Shown here in pieces: positions 43,614 through 55,549 of a stretch of DNA of 64,000 nucleotides; positions within the stretch are counted from its first letter, which is position 1, and every line of letters begins with the position of its first letter. Both the position numbers and the translations under genes were made by a program. This DNA is from Toxoplasma gondii ME49. Taxonomy: Eukaryota > Apicomplexa > Conoidasida > Eucoccidiorida > Sarcocystidae. The stretch lies in assembly GCF_000006565.2 (NCBI RefSeq), contig NC_031478.1, positions 727,874 through 791,873 of the forward strand, given 5' to 3'. The notes beneath the pieces were generated by a model that made no database searches, had not been told where the DNA came from, and worked only from the letters and a program-made list of their open reading frames with translations.

Positions 43614-43737
43614 ATATTTATATGTATATATATATATATATATATACACATGCAGATATACACATCCAGAGATATGCGCGCAAATATACATATTTATAAG
43701 TAAAATAGATATAAATTATATATATATATATATATAA
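43487..43737. repeat. Long (TA)n tract
   Basis: The longest TA-type tract of the window, about 250 bases with periodic TTTATATG interruptions, just 3' of the PPIL4 homologue's stop codon. Confidence 0.9.
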
Positions 43738-43912
43738 TGTATAGTGTCCAGAGAGTATGCTCGACATCAAGCGTGAGACACGCTGGTTGCGTTTCCAGAG
43801 CTTCACAAGGAATCGAGTGCTCGTTTGTCCTTCCAATGTCTCTGTTGTTTTCTTCTTTTTCCTTTTGTTGTCTGTGCACAGTTCTGTCGAGTGTCGCGAG
43901 CGTTCGCGCCTC

Positions 43913-45008
43913 TCAATGTCGCGATTTCTTCTTTCTTTTCTTCTTCTCGCTGTCGGAGCCGTCACTGTCGCTCTTCGCCGACTTCTTCTTCCTCCCCTCT
44001 CGTTCTCTGCGCCTCTCGGCTCTTCGCCGGTCGTCGTCTCGGCTGTCCACATCTCGTCTTCTCGCGTCGCGTTCTCTCTCGTGTCGCGTCGAGTGTCTGT
44101 ACAGCTCAGAGCCTCGCCTCCAGGCTTCGTCTCTTGCTCTGCGGGCATCGCTCCACCCAGACATGTTTTCTTTCCGGTCTCTCGGAGGCGCGTCTGAGAA
44201 TCGCCTGGAAGAACTGAAGTTCCCAGGGACAGACGACGCAGGACGGGACATGGAAGACGCGACCGAAGAGTTTCGCGCAGTCTTCTGCGGGAGCTCCGAG
44301 AGCCGCTTCTCGCCTTCTTCAGTCTTCTGCCGGCTTCCCATTTGCCTGTACTTGCGCCACTCCTTCGCGACAGACTGACTGAAGTCCACGTGGATCCTGA
44401 AAAAAAAAATGGAATGCTCTGCATCGAACTGAAACCTGCGTCGACGCGAAACGCAGCTGTACGCGAAACAGTCGCCCGCCCCACACATCCACGCGCTCCT
44501 CGACATCCCATTCTGTCAACGCACAAACAGGTGCACTCCAGCTCTGTACATACATCTATTATGTATTATCTCTATATATGATATATACCTGCAATTAAAC
44601 TCAAGTGTGCCTGGACATACTTTGATATACCCGTGTATACGCACGCATTCATAACTATATACAGATATATATATATATACATATATATTTGAGGGATATC
44701 TGCACACGCATGCAAATGAATACATACATATATATACATATATATATGCAAATGGATAGACACTGGAGATTATTTTCTTGCGGTGGTTGTCGAACCTTCT
44801 GTCGTCGATGAGGACATTCTGCATTTTGAAGTAGGCGAGTTCGCATGCGCTCCTCTCTCGAAAAGTGATGAAGGCGTACTGCAGACTCCTTCCCGTCTTC
44901 CAGTCGCGAATAATGTCACACGCCAGAATGTCTCCAAACCTAAAAAACAGACAGCTCGACTCTCCCTAATTCATACTCACCTTTGTCTCGTTTATATATG
45001 CACATACG

Positions 45009-45040
<32 letters not shown>

Positions 45041-45223
45041 TTTCTGTTTCATCTTTCGCCCAGTATGTACAGTCATTTTTTAGGTATGAATACATACATA
45101 TATATATATATATATATATGTATGGGACTTTCTACGTGAACATATTCAACTCTGAGTATATCCTTCGTTCCGTCACTCGCTACACAGGAAGCTGTATAGC
45201 GTTTTCTTCTGGTGGTAACGTAC

Positions 45224-45263
<40 letters not shown>

Positions 45264-46432
45264 GTGCGTATTTCCTCATGCGCTTCACCTTTTTAGCTTC
45301 CCCTGCTGCGCGACGTCGAACGAACTCGTGTTGCTGTTGCTGCTGGCGTCTGAAAAGACGCTTTCTTCGCCTTTCTGTCGATGCGTTTCGGCCATTTTTA
45401 CTTCCCGGCGTTTTCTTTCTTTTCCAGGAGTTCCTCGGTTGTGCCTTCGCCAACCCACCGAGAAAAAACCGTCTGAAGATCTTCGTCTTGAGTCACGGGA
45501 TTCAACTTCGCGACGAAGAGAACGTTGTCTGGCGGCTTTGCGTCTGCGTCGGGCAAGTCCCCCAGAATCTCCAGAGTCACTGAAGAGGAGCGAAAGAGGC
45601 AGCAGCGGAAATCACTGAATCGAGAGACGACAAGGAGCAGGCGCCTGCAGAGGGGACCGGAAACAGAGAGAACCGCAGACAGAGGGGAGAAAAGACACGA
45701 GAAGAGAGGAGGAGAGGACCAAGCACGAGACAGCAACGCGCGAGTGAGACCGGGAAGGACACAGGAGACGAAAGCGCGAGGAGAGAAACGAAGAGAGTGG
45801 AGACTCAGAGAAAAAACGAAAAATAGGAGAGAGCGAAGAGAGAACCGAGAGACAACAACGAAGGACACCGAGTCGAGGACCCTTTCGTCTCTCGCTCGGA
45901 ATTCCTGGATCTGCCGGCAGGTCCTTCTCGAACACATACCCTTCCTGGCGTCTGCCTCTTTCTTCTCGATTTTCTCCAGAACTAAAACCTCGTCGAGCTC
46001 TTCGTCGTCGCTCCCAACTTCTTCGACCAGAGGCACCGGAGAGCTGGGTGCGTCCTCCAGAAACGCAGGGTCTTCAAACGGATCGTCCAGCACAAACGTA
46101 TGCAAAATGCGAATGGGCTGAAGCACACAAGAGTCCCGCAACACAACAGCTTCTGAACTCCGCAAAGAGCTACTCCACACGCACCCCACATCTCCTATTT
46201 TGGATAGCCCAGCGCGTTGTTTGCGCGGGTGTCGGCTTATATACGAATCGAATAGAGTCCTGAAGACAGCGTCCACGAGACATGGAAAAACGTAAGACTC
46301 AACGCGAGACGCGCAGCGAATTGCAGCGACAGCATCAGCTTACACTCCGGGAGCGAACGCAGACAGGAAAGCACACTGATTCTTCGACTCTTCCACATGC
46401 ACACCCCACATACCAGCACACATGTATATGTA

Positions 46433-46464
<32 letters not shown>

Positions 46465-47607
46465 CTTATGTGCATTGATAGCCACATACAATCTGACCAC
46501 TGACACACAGCTCGATCTACCGAAGTGCGCATCTCCACCTACACTGCGCGAGTAAACATAATATATATATATATATATACTTATATATTTCTGAGCTGGT
46601 AGAAGGATGGAGATTTGAGGTAAAAAAAGAGAAACACACGACCGCCGATGCGAGGTGGCTTTTTGTGTCTTCGCCTCCATGGGACGGTCGAGTGGAGAAA
46701 CGCCTTGCATGTCTTTCACGACACTTGGTCGACTTCCTTCCGGGTGTGTACGTACAGTCAAGGGGATGAAGTTCTCGTCCACGAAAGTGAGGTTGATTTT
46801 CTCGAGGACGTCGAATCCCTCGGCAACGCGTCCAAAGATGGTCAAGTTTCTCTCGTCGAGGAAGGGGATTCTGTCTCTCAAGGTGATGTAGAAAACGCTG
46901 CTGTTTCCTCCCTCCTCATCTGCGCCTCGCCCCGCGGCGGGGACCCACCCCACAACGCCACACACGTCGTGTCGCCTCGTCTTCACTTTGCTGTCTCCTT
47001 CGCCCTCATCTGGACAGAAGCGCGCACTCCGCGGCAGACGCGGAGAGACAGAGACTCCCGCAGACGCGAGCGAAAAGGAGGCCGGAAAGCTCGGAAAACT
47101 GCGACTGGCGAAGTCCACGGAACTGAAGAAGGATGTGCGACCCACGAGAGGAGAAGCCGTCGGAGAAGAGGACGACGCGAAAGCAGACGAAGAAGATGGA
47201 GAAGGGATGGTTTCAGCGCGAGGTTCCGGTTTCGCGGCGACGGAACACAAAGGGGCTTCACCCCTCTCCTTCTTCAGAGGCACCGAGGGAAGTCGGGGGG
47301 CGGCGGGGACGCGGAGAGCGACCTGGCCGGCCTCGAGCAGTGTCTGTACACCCCAGACGCTGCAGCCCTGTCTGTCTTCGTCGCCAGCTTTGGTCAACGC
47401 CTTGAGGCCTGCCACGTTCCAGCGAGGATCTGCCGTGAGGGGCGCGCCGACGTGTGCGAGGAAGTTTTTCTCGACTCGGTGGAAGGCGACGTTGTTGAAG
47501 AACTTCGCCTTCGAGAGCTTCAGAAAGTTGTAGCTCGAGAAAGGCGCGTCTTCGGTGAGGAGATCAATCACGATCTCCCCCACAGTCGTCTGCAGAAGAA
47601 CCGCCAT
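43913..47607 (-). CDS. PPIL4: PPIL4-type cyclophilin with RRM domain, 592 aa, five exons
   Basis: Exons: 47607-46756 (ATG), 46117-45940, 45579-45459, 44939-44796, 44396-43913 (stop); 1,779 nt, phases 0, 1, 2, 2. Human PPIL4 has the same order: cyclophilin, linker, RRM, charged tail; it is a nuclear, spliceosome-associated family. Residues 1-56 ([24 protein letters not shown]) and 206-284 ([32 protein letters not shown]) form the cyclophilin fold. Between them lies an insert of about 150 Ser/Pro/Ala-rich residues where other cyclophilins have the GDFT-xx-GTGG loop. [17 protein letters not shown] and [18 protein letters not shown] are near-identical in type to the family; RNP motifs are VLFVAKLN (about 362) and LQYAFITF (about 403), then [15 protein letters not shown]. 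The tail is Arg/Glu/Lys-rich. FHR keeps the catalytic Arg, but QGGD and the usual Trp/His positions are changed, so isomerase activity is doubtful. Confidence 0.85.
44568..44760. repeat. Interrupted (TA)n tract in PPIL4 intron 4
   Basis: Alternating TA dinucleotides with CA/TG interruptions inside the intron 44,795-44,397. Confidence 0.85.
45003..45257. repeat. (TA)n tracts in PPIL4 intron 3
   Basis: Two TA tracts (45,003-45,120 and 45,226-45,257) inside the intron 45,458-44,940. Intron 1 of the same gene holds two more (46,428-46,466 and 46,559-46,590). Confidence 0.85.
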
Positions 47608-48225
47608 GGCCAACGCTGTGTGGAGCTCCTCGTTTTCTCGAGAGATTTATGTTCGGAGCCCCTTTCGTCGGGGAGGCGAGGCAGGGGAGTCCGAAAGGAA
47701 AGAAAACGGCGCGACGGACGAGAGCAACACCGAGAAGACGCGCTGACGAAAAATACACGCACACTTCAAAGCTGCGGCGGGAAGACCCGAGGCGCCACGC
47801 CGAGAACCTGGAAAAGAAAACCGTGGGAAGCAGGCTACGCCGCGGTGTACATACACCCGCCAGGCACTCGAGCGGCACCGGTGGGGTCTTTCTTGGGGGG
47901 GGGAGGAAACGAGGAAAGTCGACGAGAAAACAAACGCGAAGAAGAGAAAACACGGAAGACGAGAAGAGGGAAGCGGTAAAGCGAAAAGAATAGGCAGAAA
48001 GAACAGAGAAAGCACACCGAGACCGCCACACGTGAGTCTCTGCGTCAGCTCGTGGCAGACACACAGGTGAAAACCTCAAAATGAACACCACGACTCCAGG
48101 TGTACATACACCTGAGAAGATAGGGAACGACGAAGAGTCTCGTGACGCCTGAGAGTTCGCGTTTACGATGAGAAGGGGAAAAGCTTCGTTAGTCTCCTCC
48201 TCTGCACAGTTTCGCCTTCGTGCGA

Positions 48226-48981
48226 ATGTCTGGACAGGAGGGTGAGCCGCTTTCGACTGAACAGCGCAGTGACCCAGGCGCCACGCGCCGCAACCTGGTC
48301 AAAGGAATTCCTTTTTTCAGTGTGTCGAGGAAACAAAAGAGCAAGAGGGCGAGGAGGGAGAAGAGGAAAAAAGAGGAATGCCGGAGAGTCCGCTCAGCAA
48401 AGAGAGGTATGTGGACAAACAGAAAAGGATAGAGGGAAGGAGACCTGCGTTTTTTTGACATAAATGCTTCTCGCGACCCCTTCCTCAGAGTCTCAAAAGA
48501 AGAAAAAAGCATGCTGGCTGCATCTGCCGCCTCGAGGCGATCGACCCTCTCTACAGGCGGTTTCGCTTTCCTCCTCTGTGTCCACTCTCGCTTCCCGTGC
48601 TCCGGACGCGGCGTAGAAAAACGCATCTGATTCCTTTCTGCTTTTCTTTCAAAGGAACATTTCCAGTGTCGCCATATCGCGACCCTATTATTCTCTCCTC
48701 TGTTCTCTTCTCGCCGCGCCTTTCTTCTTTTCGGCAACTTCAGAACGCTGCATGCGTTTCCGCGTGGACGGTCCGCGCGGGCGAGCACTTGCTTTTCACT
48801 CGTTAAAGCAGAAACCGGAAACCCAGGCGAAAACCTGAGCCTCTCTGCGTTTCAAGAAATCGCTTCTCCAGAAACGCGGCAAGGAACGCCAAAGCTCCTT
48901 CCTCCTTCCACACAAGTCCCAAGATACACCCTCACCCTTCTCGCACACGGTACATCTGCGATAGGTGTGCATAGGTCGAAG

Positions 48982-49017
<36 letters not shown>

Positions 49018-49382
49018 GTGCATTGGTAGATAGGAATATGCATGTATATAGACAGAAAGATTCATCGTATAGGTGTCTCTGCAATGTCCATAAAACATGT
49101 GTGATTTCATTTATGTATATATGCCTGTCTCTCTATAGATATGTATATATTGATTAACTGTGTTCCTTGTCTCGCTCTCTCGCTCTATAGACTTTGTTTT
49201 TCAGTGTTCCTCTGCTTTTGTTCTTGTTGCTTGCGTCGAGCAGCCTGGAAGACTTCAGCTGGTGGTTTGGGAGAAGAAGAGTGAATCGTTACTTTACCTC
49301 TTGGTCTGTCGAGAGCTGCAAGTCTGGGGACCGGCAGAAACTCCAGTCCGGGGAAGTTGATCGTCACAGAAGCCACTGCTAG
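48226..49382 (+). CDS. Tentative small gene: basic first exon and membrane-helix last exon
   Basis: An ATG at 48226 opens a stretch reading MSGQEGEPLSTEQRSDPGA, RRNLVKGIPFFSVS, then a highly basic run, up to a GTATGT donor near 48,411. At the other end, after a TCTATAG acceptor (about 49,188), a frame reads TLFFSVPLLLFLLLASSSLE (a clear membrane helix), then DFSWWFGRRRVNRYFTSW and a stop at 49,382. A middle exon is needed to fix the phase. A candidate follows CTTCCTCAG at about 48,489 and begins SQKKKKACW or, in another phase, VSKEEKSMLAASAASRR. I cannot settle the joins, so the gene model is provisional; each end looks coding on its own. Confidence 0.35.
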
Positions 49383-49764
49383 ATTATTTTCGTCGATTTT
49401 TTTGCTCCGTCCAATTCAGATACTCATTGAAGAAACGCTTTCACTTATCAGGCTGATGGCAATGGCAAGTTCTCTCGAATCTAGTGACAGTTTCTTCACC
49501 GGACGGCCCTCTCCAGAAAAAAAAAGCAGAGAGAAAAAGATACCCTCGAGAACTGAAAAACGGGCTGCGTTCATGCACATAGCCAGATGAAAGTAGTATA
49601 TCTATATCTATATATATAATATATATATATATATGTATATGGTCATGTAGCTGGTGAGTGGAAGTATAGTGCATTGTTTCATCGTGGAGGTTGCTCAGGA
49701 CCTCCTTTCAAAATGCGCATGGAAGCCGACAATTCGACCTATATAGGTCTGCACGACCGACTGT

Positions 49765-49766
49765 AC

Positions 49767-49799
<33 letters not shown>

Positions 49800-49901
49800 A
49801 ATGTACATATATATATATACACATATATATATATATATAAATGATATATATATATATATATATATATAAATGCACATATGTATATATATATATATATATT
49901 A
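49765..49901. repeat. (TA)n microsatellite
   Basis: Long TA tract with AAATG interruptions in the spacer upstream of MEMO1. Confidence 0.9.
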
Positions 49902-50936
49902 ATTCCTTTATGTATGTGTGGAGATATATACAAAACGAAGGAGTAAAATGGGGCCTTGCGTAGGTGAGTAGGCGGGGATGGGGGGGCGGTATCTTCCGTT
50001 AGTCTCCATACACTGACGTATGCTGCAGATTACCTTGTTTCTCTCAGAGTCACGCGGCACAAGAGGCTCGTCGAGAAAGAGAGAGAGATTGAGGAAGAAG
50101 CCCACTTGAGAGTTTTATTGTCCGTTATCAGTGGAAAGAGAAGAGAGAAAAAGGTTTCTAGAGCTGCGTTTCTCCAATTATTTTTTTGCGTCTTGCTTGC
50201 AGACAACCTCGGCTCACTCTCTGCGACTCTTCGCTTGCTCATCGGCTGACAGCGGACGTCGTCCCCTTTTTTTCGTCCTCCCTTTTTGTTTTTTTTCCTT
50301 CGATCCGAGGACGCCTTTCGTTCCGCCCACCTGTGGCGGCATTTGTTCTTCTCACTTCCGGATTTCTGGTTTTTTTCGCGACTTTTCTCCTCTTTTCGCG
50401 GCGAACTTTCGACTGCGTCTCCCTCAGCAGCCTCTGTCTCTCGTCGAGCTTGTCGCAGGAAGGAAGAGATTTCAGGTTTCAGAGAACGAGAAACAGAGCA
50501 AACTTTTCTCGACTGCGGCTTTATTTCAAACCTTTTTCGTCGCGTGGTTTTCCGTGACTTTTTTTCGAGACAAAGAAGACCTGTTCTTGCGGAGCTCCAC
50601 TGTTCGGACGTCTCGTGCTCGGCGCCTCCGTCACGCGCTCTCGTTTTCTTCTTCGTTCCCCGTTCCTTCTTCTCTTCCACGTTCTCGAGTTGTCTTCTTC
50701 TCCTTCTTCCGCCGCTCTTTGCCACCGATCTTGCCCGTGAGGTCTCGCGAAGATGCGGCTGAAGACTTGAAAAGAAACTCGGAGAGAGAACGGAGAGAGA
50801 AGAAGACAAGAGAGCAGGCGAGAGGAGCGGAAGAAGGAGGACGGAGAGAGAGGAACGCGGACGAAGGAGCGAGGAGAAAAGGAGAACTAGAGAGGGAGGG
50901 GAGAACAAGGAAAAGAAGAAGACGAACTCCAGGACG

Positions 50937-53082
50937 ATGGCAGTCCGACGAGCTGCTCACGCCGGCAGCTGGTACAGCAGCGACCGTAGGTCTCAGGGAA
51001 GACGAAACTTGCGTAGACGAGGAGGCATGGCTGAGTTCTTCAAAAGACAATTACCACGAGGTCGAGAGTAAAGGGGGACAAAAGGAGAAGAGAGAGAAGA
51101 GAGAAAAGAGAGACGAAGGCAGAGGAGGGAACAACGAAAACTTATCACGGTGTTTTCGATGTTGTTTGACTTGTCTTTGAAGAAGCTGGACATCAGCGAA
51201 AAAAGCTCTTCTCTTCCGGTTCTTTCTCTTCTCTGACTTTCTGCCTCGCAGGATATCCTTTGTGTGCTTTGATCGCTTCTCCTCCTCTCAGACGCAAAAA
51301 CCCTCTCCCGTGTAATTTCTTGGATTTCTTGTTTCTCTTTTGCTGGAGGTTCCTCCAGGCAACTGCAACTGCCGCTCTCGCGCTTCTAGACAGCACCGTT
51401 CTTAGTTAAAAGGTCGCCACCCGATTCATCTTGTCTCTCTGAAGGAAGTCGGGAGATGCCCTCGCTCGACTCCACGTGGACACAGTGGTGCGTCGCCTCA
51501 TGCGCCTCTCGAATATTCTTCACTGTCGTCCTTGCAGCTGGCGAACTCACGCAGTTGTTCGACCGATGCCTGGCGACGGCGGAGAAAACTGAGGAGAATG
51601 TCATTGCGTTGATTTGTCCGTGAGCTTCCCCCCCTTCGTTTTTTTTGCTTTCTCGCTTCTCCTTTGTCTCCTCTTCTCGTCTCTCCCGCTTCTTCTCCCA
51701 TGTCCCTTCTTCGCTTCGTCGTTCCGTCGCTTCCCGCTTTCTCCCCCAGTCTGTCGTCTGGCCTCTTCGCAAAAAATTCGCTGTCAGGCTTCCTGCTTCT
51801 TCTCCCTCATGCAGTGGGCTTCCTGGATTCCCAGGCTTCTTAGCGGCTTCTGTTTCAGGCCATCGGCTGTCCTCATTTCTCTCGTTTCGATTTCTGCGTC
51901 GACCGCTCAGACACGCGGGCTACGCGTACTGCGCAAGGACGGCGGCTTGGGCATGGCGCCAGGTCTCTCCAGAGAATGTGTGAGCAAAATGGAACTCGCA
52001 GCTTTCCCCCCGGCTGGTCCTCAGTTTCTGTCGCTCCTTGCGCCTCTGTTTCTGTGCTTCTCTTCGTTCCTCTTTCCTGCTCTCGTCAACGCCTTCCGGT
52101 TCTCTCTATCTCCCTTCCGCATCTGCCTCTGCCTGTACCGTCTTCCTAAAATACATCTGCGTCGCGTCGTTCTGTCTCGCATTCCTCGTGGATCGACTGC
52201 CTTTTCGCTTTTTCTCTCTCTGGCTCCTCCTCTCTTTCACTGCGTCGCCGAGTCTGTGTCGCCGTCTCTGCGCAGCCGCCGCGTCTTCGTGCTCGGTCCT
52301 TCGCACCATGTTTTCCTGCCTGGCTGCGCCCTGCCGGCCTCGTCTGTTCGCGCCTATGCGACGCCGCTAGGCGACATTTCTCTCGACACCGCAGGTAAAA
52401 ACGCGGCGGACCTTCCCGTCGCCGGGAGATCGCAGAAGGCGATTTCGTCGGCCGTTCTCGCGCACTGTCTTCGTTCCAGAAGAACACCCCCAGTGCCGGG
52501 TGGCTAAGCGCGCAACAAGCCACTGAATGCATCGTTTTTTCGAAAAATGGCGAAGCGCCGTTCGCGTTTCCAACTCGAAAGCACTGCCTACCCTTTTGAG
52601 GCCTTGGGGCTCAGTGACCGACGCTTCTTGGTTGTGCTCCCAAACTTGTCTTTGAGCGCCGGTAAAGGGCAGACAACATGAACCTGCAGCCAACGGCGGC
52701 GATGCCTGCGTTCCCCGTTCACACGAGACGCGTCTGGGGGTTGGGTGACCTCGGCGGAGTCGTCCGGTCTGTGCTGTCAGCGACAATTCCCCATGAACTT
52801 CTCGAGACCTGCCTCGCGTTCGAGAAAAAAGCTCTTCTTCTGGTGAAGAGACTGTTTCTTCTCACGTAAACGCTCTTTCCACACAAACAGAGCGCTCCGC
52901 ACAGGGATGCCCGTATATCCCGAGATGCACAGATGTCTTCGTGCTTGTGATGATATCTATGCTATACATATATATACATACATATACATATATATATATG
53001 TATATGTATATATGTATGTGTGGTTGTCTTTGTGTATTCGCGATAAATAAGTGATCATGTGCATATGTATGCATCTGTTCAA

Positions 53083-53118
<36 letters not shown>

Positions 53119-55518
53119 GTAAATATATATATGCATATGTAAATATAGAGCTTTAGTGTCTGTGTGCGCATGTTTCGGTGTATGCATGTGTACATTTTTG
53201 AAGATGCCCGTGACGTTCGATTGGGAGTTTCGTGGACGCGAGATCCACGTTCGCTGCCGCTGTATGTACACTCTGTGTAGTCTCTCGTGCGAGGGATGTA
53301 GATCTCCGTCACTGTTTCTGGAGTCACGTTGTTTGCGCATGTCTGTGCAGTGCTTGAAACATTGCGTAGCGCGAAGCTGTTCGAGACACTCGCTCTGCGA
53401 GACGACGAAGAGGAGCACTCGATTGAAATGCAGCTCCCTTTTCTCCGCCACATTCTGCGAGGGTTAGTGCGAAGTCGGAAGTCTGGACGTCTCCAGCAAG
53501 TTCTCGCGCTGCAGGAATTCTCTTGCTTTTCTCCCGCGCGAGTCGCCACAGAGCCCCGTTCCGAAAAAATAGGCCGTTGCCTGGCCACCCACCTGTGCTC
53601 GGCTGCATCTGCACTGGCTTTGCCTGCTTCCAATTCTCAGCATTTGTGTGTGTAGTATAGGGCGTTTTCACTGCCCTTTCCATCGCAGAGAGGAGTCTCA
53701 CCCGAAAGGCGTCTGAAGCCGGCCGTTCGCCGGCAGCGATTCTGTTTCGACTGCAGACAGACTGAGTTTTCCGGCATGCGTCTGCGAAGTAGCGTTACGG
53801 GGACGCGTCGCTGGCCAAGCAAAGGGATTCGCCGGGGAGATCTCTCTGTCCTTCTTGTGACTTCTTTATCTGTGTCTGTTCATTCGATGTCTGTCTCGCG
53901 CCTCCAGCCTGTCGCTGTGTCGCGAGTTCCCCGCTCTTGCCTTCGCGTTCGTCTGCCGGCTCTGGCGACGTCCGTCGCTTCGGTGGTGTGTAACCTGTGC
54001 TTCTGCACCTTCTCGCTTCCTCTCTGGCGCTTCCCTGTCCTCCGGTTTTTTTCGCAGGAAATCTTTCACTCTCGTCCCCATCGTCGTCGGAGACCTTCGA
54101 CCCTCCGGTCACGCAGCCGTCGGTACGTCCCGTGTCTCCTCTGAGCTTTCTTCTCTTCTTCTGCGCTCCCTGTCGCTTGCGAGTTTCGTCGGTCCCTTCT
54201 CTCCTTCCTGTCTCTCCTGCGGTTGTTTTCTTTCAAGCGTTTCTTCTCCTCCTCGCCTGCTTCTGTCCTTCGGATCGCCGTCGTCTCCAAAGACTTCCCC
54301 TCGATCTGTATGCTGAGACGCGGGAACTCGCTCTTATCACGTCGTTACAAGATCTCACTAAAAACGACTGGGCTTCCTGGATTTCTGGAGTCGTCCTCTT
54401 CCAGGCAGTTCGAGCTCTGTCTTCGAACTACGTTTCTGATCGAGACTGCCGCGTTAATCTCTCAAACGTCCGTCTCCCGCCCCCCCCCCCCGCCTCAAAC
54501 TGTCTGCAGACCGCGTTCTGACGCTCTTCTCCGTATATAACGCGACCCGTGGTGTGCGTTGTCTCGTGTGAGTTCCTTTCTCTCCGGGGCGCGTCTGGAC
54601 GTTTGTCTTTGCACGAATTGAGGAAAACCGTCTCACCTCTTTCGCCGCTTTCTGCTGTGCGTTCTGCGTTTTCAGCGAAGGCGCTTCGCCCATACTTTCT
54701 GCAAGAAGTAAAGGATTTTCCTCATCTGTTCCTCTCGCCTGGCCTTCCAACGACTTGTCTTCTCTCTCCCCACTTCATTGTTCCTCCATTTCTCGCCTTA
54801 GCTGCCCTGGCGATGTGTGCCTCGTTTCAAAAGCATGTCTTATAAAAATTCTGTATTTCTTCCCCATCCGTCTTCCTTGACAACTGTGGTCAGGGAAACA
54901 CAGACAAGACACAAATCAGGATCGTTTCCAGTTCCCCTTTTAGGCGCTCCTTTGAAGGGATCCGTTTTTCTTCAAGAGCAGACAAGCAATCTCCTCGTAT
55001 TTCGCCTCACCTTCTGCTGTGCTGGTTTTCTTCGAGATGCGATTTCTTGACCATATCCGTTTTCATCTTAGAGCATCCGTTCACCAATTTCCAGCGGCCA
55101 ACTAAGCGTGTGATTGCAGGCTTCACAGCCCTGTGTTTGTTTGCCGCAGGGAAACCTTTTCGTTTTTTCTTCAGATTTCTGTCACTGGGGGCGCCGGTAA
55201 GCGTCCTGGCCTTTACCAAACACTCACTACATCGAGTTTCAACTTCTCTCGCCTCTTCGGATGGAGTCTGTTCATTGCTCCTCTCGCTCTCTGGATCTGC
55301 TCCTTTTTCTCTCTCCACCTTTAACTCGACTTTCGTCTCCTTCCCCTTCTCCTCAGTTCTCTCGATCTCTCTTTCTTCTCCTGATCAGGTTCGCTGTCTC
55401 TGTTTGTCTCTGATTGTCGCTCTCTATATGCTTCTTCCTGTCTATTTCTCTTTTCACCTGTCTCTCCACCGCTCTCTTTTTCTCCGCCTTTCTCCCCTCT
55501 CCACTTATACATGCATCT

Positions 55519-55549
<31 letters not shown>

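Larger units (their letters stand above)
42613..43912. other. Convergent 3' spacer, repeat-rich
   Basis: 3' flanks of mS23 (+) and the PPIL4 homologue (-). It contains TA tracts (42,850-42,890 and 43,487-43,737) and a 32-bp direct duplication at 43,071-43,134. No gene is visible. Confidence 0.5.
47608..50936. promoter_or_regulatory. Divergent region between the PPIL4 homologue and MEMO1
   Basis: 3.3 kb between two outward-facing starts. Perfect palindrome copies GGTGTACATACACC lie at 47,844 and 48,099, 240 and 490 bases upstream of the PPIL4 start. TA tracts occur at 48,985-49,015, 49,597-49,641 and 49,765-49,901. The last 850 bases before MEMO1 are pyrimidine- then purine-rich, typical of a leader. 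A tentative plus-strand gene is listed separately. Confidence 0.4.

Noticed and set aside
43474..43737. Frames of repeated Tyr-Ile residues here and at other TA tracts
   Set aside because: They are translations of (TA)n microsatellites.
54961..55030. Segment reading QTSNLLVF, first considered as the MEMO1 exon before SSDFCHWG
   Set aside because: The exon at 55150-55196 encodes the whole NLFVFSSDFCHWG block in phase, so this one is not needed.
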